11,676 nt of DNA, from assembly GCA_003511845.1 (NCBI GenBank), contig DOIV01000099.1, positions 1 to 11,676 on the forward strand, read 5' to 3'. How positions within the stretch are numbered: the first letter of the stretch is position 1; each line of letters starts with the position of its first letter. This document shows positions 7,573 to 11,676 of this stretch, piece by piece. Below the pieces are notes generated by a model. It was not told the origin of the DNA, searched no databases, and saw only the letters and a list, made by a program, of their open reading frames with translations. Source of the DNA: Flavobacteriaceae bacterium. GTDB taxonomy: Bacteria; Bacteroidota; Bacteroidia; Flavobacteriales; Flavobacteriaceae. Both the position numbers and the translations under genes were made by a program.

Positions 7573-8469
7573 TTAATTGTGTAATGCCGTAATGTATTTT
7601 TTTGGTGTAGTGCCGTATTTTTTCTTAAAAGCAGCTATAAAATGACTAGAAGTACTGTAACCTACTTTTAGACCAACTTCTGTAACGTTATATTCTTTAG
7701 TCTCTAACAATTTTCTAGAGACTTCCATTTTGTAATCAAATAAAAAACTATATACCGAATCGCCATAAATTTGCTTGAAACCTTCTTTTAGCTTTTTTAA
7801 ATTAAGACCAACTTCATTGGCCAATTCTTGTAAGCTTGGCGGTTCTGTTATGTTTGAAATAATAATGTCTTTTGCCTTTCTTATTTTTAATACATTTTGT
7901 TCGTCCACTAAAAACGGACATTGCTCAATGTCAGTATCTTCACTTTTATTAAAATAAAGGCTTAATAGTTCGTAAAATTTTGCTTTTAAGTACAGTTTTT
8001 CAACGGATGAATGTAGGTTGTAATTCATCATCTGATTTAAAATCACAATTTTTGATGGGGAAATAGGGTTGGTGTCATAATATTTTTTATCCTTATTTTC
8101 ATCGTTTAGAAAATGAATATAATTAGATTCATCAGAAAATAAAGAATGGAATTTTTTTATAGAAATCACTAAAGATATCACCCAAGATGTTTCTTGTAAT
8201 TCTAGATGTAATGGCAAATCAATCTGTGGATTGTACAGTAATAATGAGTTTTCTTTATGAACATCAAAAGCATAACTACCATTGTTGAAATAAAATTTTG
8301 AAGCACCTTTTAGACAATAGTGAAATTGAATATAACTACTGTCAATTTGATGCTTAATTGTTTGAATTTTAGTACTGTTATTTTGAAATTTTAAAATATA
8401 AATACCCGTTTCAATTTCTTTTTTTGTAACCGAACTTTCAGCGTTATTTTTCAGGTTGTTCTCTAGCAT
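7573..8469 (-). CDS. AraC-family regulator, PchR-like, divergent from hemA
   Basis: DNA-binding regulator of 298 aa. Residues about 20-130 form a variable, strand-rich sensor region (IQFHYCLKGASKFYFNNGSY) like the N-terminal half of PchR-type regulators, which respond to iron-siderophore ligands. The C-terminal AraC domain has both helix-turn-helix units: PSLQELANEVGLNLKKLKEGFKQIYG (211-236) and NVTEVGLKVGYSTSSHFIAAFKKKYGTTPKKY (261-292). The KLKEGFKQIYG phrase is typical of the PchR branch. The gene starts divergently from hemA across 189 bp holding four ATAAnCCTTT repeats, two of them inside its own promoter. I infer that it represses itself and controls hemA; the ligand (iron, haem or a siderophore) is not known. 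The next gene, trmH, begins at the base after its stop codon. Confidence 0.93.
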   Translation of the reverse strand: MLENNLKNNAESSVTKKEIETGIYILKFQNNSTKIQTIKHQIDSSYIQFHYCLKGASKFYFNNGSYAFDVHKENSLLLYNPQIDLPLHLELQETSWVISLVISIKKFHSLFSDESNYIHFLNDENKDKKYYDTNPISPSKIVILNQMMNYNLHSSVEKLYLKAKFYELLSLYFNKSEDTDIEQCPFLVDEQNVLKIRKAKDIIISNITEPPSLQELANEVGLNLKKLKEGFKQIYGDSVYSFLFDYKMEVSRKLLETKEYNVTEVGLKVGYSTSSHFIAAFKKKYGTTPKKYITALHN

Positions 8470-8531
8470 GATTAAAAATTTATTATTTAGAATTATTATA
8501 AATTAATAATGATAAATAATGTGATTGTTAG

Positions 8532-8562
8532 CAAATATAAGCCTTTATAAGCCTTTGTGCAA
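8532..8562 (-). promoter_or_regulatory. Promoter of the AraC-type regulator gene
   Basis: On the minus strand there is a TTG (8562-8560), 20 bp, then TATATTTG (8539-8532), a full match to the Bacteroidota form TTG-N17-23-TAnnTTTG. Transcription would begin near 8525, giving a leader of about 55 bases. Both copies of the tandem ATAAGCCTTT repeat lie between or on these elements, so a protein bound there should block RNA polymerase. Confidence 0.68.
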
Positions 8563-8605
8563 TAAAAAACAGGTAATAATCCTTTAACGATATAAATAAC
8601 CCTTT
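8537..8605 (+). promoter_or_regulatory. Four ATAAnCCTTT direct repeats, candidate AraC-regulator operator
   Basis: Four 10-mers share the pattern ATAAnCCTTT: 8537-8546 and 8547-8556 (both ATAAGCCTTT, in tandem), 8576-8585 (ATAATCCTTT) and 8596-8605 (ATAACCCTTT). All point the same way, and their starts are 10, 29 and 20 bp apart, close to one, three and two helical turns, so they face one side of the helix. AraC-type proteins typically bind direct repeats read by two helix-turn-helix units about one turn apart. Copies 1 and 2 overlap the regulator's promoter; copy 4 ends 5 bp before the hemA -33 element. The repeats are seen directly; their role as the binding site is inference. Confidence 0.7.
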
Positions 8606-8610
8606 TAGCG

Positions 8611-8642
8611 TTGTTTTTATACAATCAGTAATGATATTTTTG
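8611..8642 (+). promoter_or_regulatory. Promoter of the hemA operon
   Basis: TTG at 8611-8613, a 21-bp spacer and TATTTTTG at 8635-8642 match the Bacteroidota promoter consensus TTG-N17-23-TAnnTTTG. Transcription would start near 8648, about 10 bases before the hemA ATG. The nearest upstream operator-like repeat is centred near -48, a position usual for activators. Confidence 0.7.
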
Positions 8643-8658
8643 CTTAGATTCTATTTTT

Positions 8659-9906
8659 ATGAGTAAAAAACAAGTTAACATACATCATTCTTTTTATTGT
8701 ATAGGCTTAAGTTACGAAAAAGCCAATGCCGAAATTAGAGGTAGATTTAGTTTAGATCAAGGCTCTAAAGAGAAGTTATTGAAAGAAGCTAAGGCAAATG
8801 TTATTGATGGAGCTTTAGCTATTTCGACTTGTAATAGAACCGAAATTTACGGTTTTGCAGAGCATCCATTTCAATTGATAAAGTTATTGTGTAAATATTC
8901 AAAAGGTACCGTTGAAGAATTTGAAGAATTTGCTGATATTTATAAGAATAACGATGCGGTAAACCATATGTTTCGTGTTGGTACAGGCTTAGAAAGTCAA
9001 ATTTTAGGTGATTTTGAAATTATTGGTCAATTAAAGAAAAGTGCTGCTCTATCAGAAAAGTATCATTTATTAAACACCTATTTAGGTAGGTTGGTTGATA
9101 ATGTAATTAGAGCCAGTAAATTGGTAAAAACAGAAACAGAAATTAGTTCAGGAGCTACATCAGTCTCTTTTGCCTCTGTACAATACATGTTAAATAATGT
9201 CAAAAATATTTCTGATAAGAATATTTTGTTATTTGGTACAGGTAAAATAGGTAGAAATACTTGTGATAATTTAGTGAAGCATACACAGAATAAGCAAATT
9301 ACCCTTATAAATAGAACAAAAGATAAAGCAGAGAAGATTGCTGGTAAGTTTGATCTTACCGTAGCAGATTATAATAATTTACAAAATGAAATCAGTAAAA
9401 CTAATGTGTTAATTGTTGCTACAGGAGCACAATTACCAACCATTACAAAAGAAATTATTGCTGCAAAACAAGAATTGTTAATTTTAGACCTGTCTATTCC
9501 TATAAATGTTTCAGTCGATGTTATGGAATTAGAAAATGTCAACTTGGTTCATTTAGATGATCTTTCAAAAATTACTGATAATACACTTAAAAAAAGGCAA
9601 GAGCAAATTCCACTAGTAGAAGCTATTATTGAACGTGAAATGAGAAAATTCATTGTTTGGTTAGAAACACGTAAATTTGCTCCTACAATAAAAGCTTTAA
9701 AACAAAGGTTAAAAGAAATACAATCAGAAGAAATTGATTATCAGCGTAAAAACAGAACTGATTTTAATGAAGAGCAAGCCTTGTTGCTGTCTGAAAGAAT
9801 AGTTCAGAAAATCACCAAACAATTTGCCAATCATTTAAAAGATAATTCAACTTCTTCAGAAGAAAGTATGGCGTTTATTTCTAAAGTTTTTCAGTTAGAA
9901 AATTAA
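8659..9906 (+). CDS. hemA: Glutamyl-tRNA reductase HemA
   Basis: Reduces glutamyl-tRNA(Glu) with NADPH to glutamate-1-semialdehyde, the first committed and usually rate-limiting step of the C5 route to haem. The 415-aa protein has the usual three parts: a catalytic domain with nucleophile Cys58 in STCNRTEIYGF, His103 in NHMFRVGTGLES and the QILGDFEIIGQLK block; a Rossmann domain with GTGKIGRN (193-200) and INRTKDKA; and a C-terminal helical dimerisation domain from about 310 (EREMRKFIVWLETRKFAPTIKAL). Length and motifs are complete. The ATG at 8659 lies about 10 bases after the predicted transcription start, with only T-rich sequence ahead and no Shine-Dalgarno. The next gene, hemCD, begins 3 bp after its stop. 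Expression is probably set by the divergent AraC-type regulator. Confidence 0.97.
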   Translation: MSKKQVNIHHSFYCIGLSYEKANAEIRGRFSLDQGSKEKLLKEAKANVIDGALAISTCNRTEIYGFAEHPFQLIKLLCKYSKGTVEEFEEFADIYKNNDAVNHMFRVGTGLESQILGDFEIIGQLKKSAALSEKYHLLNTYLGRLVDNVIRASKLVKTETEISSGATSVSFASVQYMLNNVKNISDKNILLFGTGKIGRNTCDNLVKHTQNKQITLINRTKDKAEKIAGKFDLTVADYNNLQNEISKTNVLIVATGAQLPTITKEIIAAKQELLILDLSIPINVSVDVMELENVNLVHLDDLSKITDNTLKKRQEQIPLVEAIIEREMRKFIVWLETRKFAPTIKALKQRLKEIQSEEIDYQRKNRTDFNEEQALLLSERIVQKITKQFANHLKDNSTSSEESMAFISKVFQLEN

Positions 9907-9909
9907 AGA

Positions 9910-11499
9910 ATGGATAAAACGATTAGAATTGGTACTCGCGATAGTGAGTTGGCAATGTGGCAAGCTAAAACCGTACAAGAACAACTTGAGTATTTAGGTT
10001 ATAAAACCGAGTTAGTACCCATAAAAGCTACAGGAGACTTAGTATTGAATAAACCCATTTATGAACTAGGTATTACAGGTGTCTTTACTAGAAATTTAGA
10101 TATTTCTATGTTGAATAACGATATTGATATAGCCGTACACTCCTTAAAAGACGTGCCAACAGCATTACCAGAAGGTATTGTTCAAGCAGCAGTTTTAAAA
10201 AGAGGGCCTTCAGAAGATGTCTTGGTTTTTAAAGGGAATGAAGAGTTTCTTGCCCAAAAAGACGCTATAATTGCAACAGGTAGTTTGCGTAGAAAAGCCC
10301 AATGGTTACATCGTTATCCGTCACATAAAATAGAAGGTTTACGAGGTAATGTAAATACGAGACTCCAAAAATTAAAAGATAATGAACAGTTGAATGGAGC
10401 TATTTTCGCTGCTGCAGGATTGAAGCGTATTGGTGTTAAACCAGAAAACATGGTTAACTTAAGTTGGATGGTTTCTGCACCAGGACAAGGAGCAATTATG
10501 ATTGCAGCTCTTGAAGAGGATGAATATTGTAAAGAGGCTTGTGCAAAATTAAATCATGAAGAAACTGAAATTTGTACTAATGTAGAACGTAAATTTTTAA
10601 GACTGTTAGAAGGAGGCTGTTCTTCTCCTATAGGTGCATTGGCTTATATCAATGAAAAAGAAGATGAAATTACTTTTAAAGGTATTATTTTAAGTGAAGA
10701 TGGTTCTCGAAAAAAAGAAGTCAATAAAACAGTAAAGACTAGAAAACATATCTATTTAGCACAAGATACAGCTGATATTATTATAGATAGAGGAGGTAAA
10801 AAATTAATATCTAAGTACGGAGCTTTTGAAAAGAAATATAAAATATGCTCTACTAAGAAGTTTACAGATAGTCAATCTAAATTAGTCCATGAAGATATAG
10901 CTGTTGAAGATAGCGATTTTATAAAAATTAGATCGAGTAGAATTCCTTTACCTGTATTGAAAAATGAAATAGAAAACGTAATCATTACCAGTAAAAATGC
11001 AATTGAATCATTAGAAACCAATTTTTCATTAGCTGAGTTGCAATTTAAAAACATCTATTGCGTAGGTAGAAGAACCAAAGCTTTAATTGAAAAGAAAATA
11101 GGTAACGTAAAATTTGTAGCTAGAAACGCAAAATTATTGGCTAAACATTTATCAGAAGAAATTAAAGGACAAGAAGTTACTTATTTTACAAGTAGTTTGC
11201 GTTTAGATGATTTGCCAACTATTTTAGAGCAAAATGAAGTTGTAGTAAATGAAGTTGAAGCGTATAAAACAATGTTTAGTCCAAAAGTAATCGATGATAA
11301 TACTGATGGCGTATTATTTTATAGTCCATCGACAGTAGAAAGTTATATACTAGAAAACAAAGCAATAGGTATTGCTTTTTGTATTGGTGAAACTACAGCA
11401 GCTAAGGCTAAAAAACATTTTACAGAAGTAAAAGTAGCCAAAGTGCCTACCGTAGAAAGTGTTATTGAATTGGCAAATTTATACTTTGTGAAAAAATAA
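9910..11499 (+). CDS. hemCD: Fused hydroxymethylbilane synthase / uroporphyrinogen-III synthase (HemC-HemD)
   Basis: One 529-aa protein carrying two consecutive haem-pathway steps. Residues 1-300 are porphobilinogen deaminase, which joins four porphobilinogens to hydroxymethylbilane. Visible are TRDSELAMWQA, catalytic Asp81 in HSLKDVPT, Arg127/Arg128 in TGSLRRKAQW, Arg145 and Arg151 in LRGNVNTRL, and Cys237 in LLEGGCSSPIGAL, which carries the dipyrromethane cofactor. From about 305 the sequence matches uroporphyrinogen-III synthase, a weakly conserved family, with STKKFTDSQ, VIITSKNAIESL, CVGRRTKALIEKK, TYFTSSLRLDDLP, VVVNEVEAYKT, DGVLFYSPSTVESY and AFCIGETTAAKAKK marking its two lobes. The fusion would let unstable hydroxymethylbilane pass between sites, preventing closure to isomer I. 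The frame is uninterrupted across the junction, so this is not a sequencing artefact that can be seen. The HemC half is certain, the HemD half very likely. Confidence 0.95.
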   Translation: MDKTIRIGTRDSELAMWQAKTVQEQLEYLGYKTELVPIKATGDLVLNKPIYELGITGVFTRNLDISMLNNDIDIAVHSLKDVPTALPEGIVQAAVLKRGPSEDVLVFKGNEEFLAQKDAIIATGSLRRKAQWLHRYPSHKIEGLRGNVNTRLQKLKDNEQLNGAIFAAAGLKRIGVKPENMVNLSWMVSAPGQGAIMIAALEEDEYCKEACAKLNHEETEICTNVERKFLRLLEGGCSSPIGALAYINEKEDEITFKGIILSEDGSRKKEVNKTVKTRKHIYLAQDTADIIIDRGGKKLISKYGAFEKKYKICSTKKFTDSQSKLVHEDIAVEDSDFIKIRSSRIPLPVLKNEIENVIITSKNAIESLETNFSLAELQFKNIYCVGRRTKALIEKKIGNVKFVARNAKLLAKHLSEEIKGQEVTYFTSSLRLDDLPTILEQNEVVVNEVEAYKTMFSPKVIDDNTDGVLFYSPSTVESYILENKAIGIAFCIGETTAAKAKKHFTEVKVAKVPTVESVIELANLYFVKK

Positions 11500-11579
11500 T
11501 ATTTCAGTGTAGGAGAATTCATGGGTTTTTCACCCCGAAGCTTTGAGACTGTGGAGTTAGTATGTTAAATCTAATAATT

Positions 11580-11605
11580 GTCCCCTTGAGGGGACTTTAG
11601 GGGTG
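11580..11605 (+). repeat. GC-rich hairpin in the hemCD-hemB spacer
   Basis: A perfect 6-bp stem with a 4-base loop, GTCCCC-TTGA-GGGGAC (11580-11595), is followed by TTTAGGGGTG. The final GGGGTG (11600-11605) is complementary to CACCCC at 11531-11536, so a larger alternative fold is possible. It is far more GC-rich than its surroundings and resembles short dispersed intergenic palindromes of flavobacterial genomes. No T-run follows, so it is not a standard terminator. It may stabilise hemCD mRNA or tune hemB expression. Confidence 0.5.
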
Positions 11606-11632
11606 TAAATTCAATTAGAAGAATACTTAATT

Positions 11633-11676
11633 ATGTTCAGAACAAGAAGACTTAGAAAATCAGAAAATATCAGACG
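11633..11676 (+). CDS. hemB: Probable delta-aminolevulinic acid dehydratase HemB, N-terminus only
   Basis: Only 14 complete codons plus two bases lie before the window ends. They read MFRTRRLRKSENIR, which matches the start typical of porphobilinogen synthase (an Arg-rich RxRRLRxxxxIR segment). HemB condenses two 5-aminolevulinates into porphobilinogen, the substrate of the HemC domain encoded just upstream, so context supports the call. The ATG is preceded by AT-rich sequence without Shine-Dalgarno. Nothing of the active site is visible, so the identification rests on the short N-terminus and the operon position. Confidence 0.72.
   Translation, partial: MFRTRRLRKSENIR

Noticed and set aside
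7775..7957. 60-codon open frame on the plus strand
   Set aside because: Lies wholly inside the AraC-type regulator on the opposite strand; the protein resembles nothing and the regulator is clearly real.
10872..11054. 60-codon open frame on the minus strand
   Set aside because: Antisense to the HemD part of hemCD, with no promoter or family resemblance.
11320..11499. Frameshift or merged genes at the HemC-HemD junction and end
   Set aside because: The frame is continuous, both halves have normal lengths and known families, and HemC-HemD fusions occur in other bacteria.
11580..11605. Rho-independent terminator after hemCD
   Set aside because: The stem is good but it is followed by TTTAGGGG rather than a run of T, and a same-operon gene follows.

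Overview
This AT-rich window looks like chromosomal DNA from a marine-type member of the Flavobacteriaceae (Bacteroidota). The evidence is the low GC content, A-rich start regions without Shine-Dalgarno sequences, promoter motifs of the Bacteroidota form (TTG, about 20 bp, TAnnTTTG), and the character of the proteins: HemJ rather than HemG/HemY, a HemC-HemD fusion, LVIVD-repeat lipoproteins and a PchR-like AraC regulator. The taxonomic call is inference; no rRNA is present.

Layout. The window opens with the 3' part of recR (+). It is followed by a convergent block on the minus strand which, in transcription order, reads hemH (ferrochelatase), hemJ (protoporphyrinogen oxidase) and two small LVIVD-type lipoproteins. 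Divergent from hemH is a very large exported TraB/GumN-family protein (1158 aa). It ends 3 bp from a convergent minus-strand pair, an AraC/PchR-like regulator whose stop codon abuts the start of a TrmH-family RNA methyltransferase. Divergent from the regulator runs the early haem operon: hemA, then a hemC-hemD fusion 3 bp later, then a 133-bp spacer with a GC-rich hairpin, then the first 14 codons of what appears to be hemB.

Functionally the window is a haem-biosynthesis locus. HemA makes glutamate-1-semialdehyde, HemB (partial) makes porphobilinogen, HemCD makes uroporphyrinogen III, HemJ makes protoporphyrin IX and HemH inserts iron. HemL, HemE and the coproporphyrinogen oxidase are not in the window.

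The most interesting signal is the 189-bp region between the regulator and hemA. It holds four near-identical 10-mers, ATAAnCCTTT, spaced at roughly whole helical turns. The first two fall inside a good promoter for the regulator gene, and the last sits 5 bp upstream of the -33 element of a good hemA promoter. This is the geometry expected of an AraC-type protein that represses itself and activates hemA. It suggests a local haem- or iron-responsive switch. Secondary points are a candidate internal [2Fe-2S] cysteine set in HemH, an apparent split LVIVD protein, the modular giant TraB protein, and a possible short leader ORF with a strong Shine-Dalgarno ahead of hemB. No tRNA, rRNA, CRISPR array or insertion sequence was seen.
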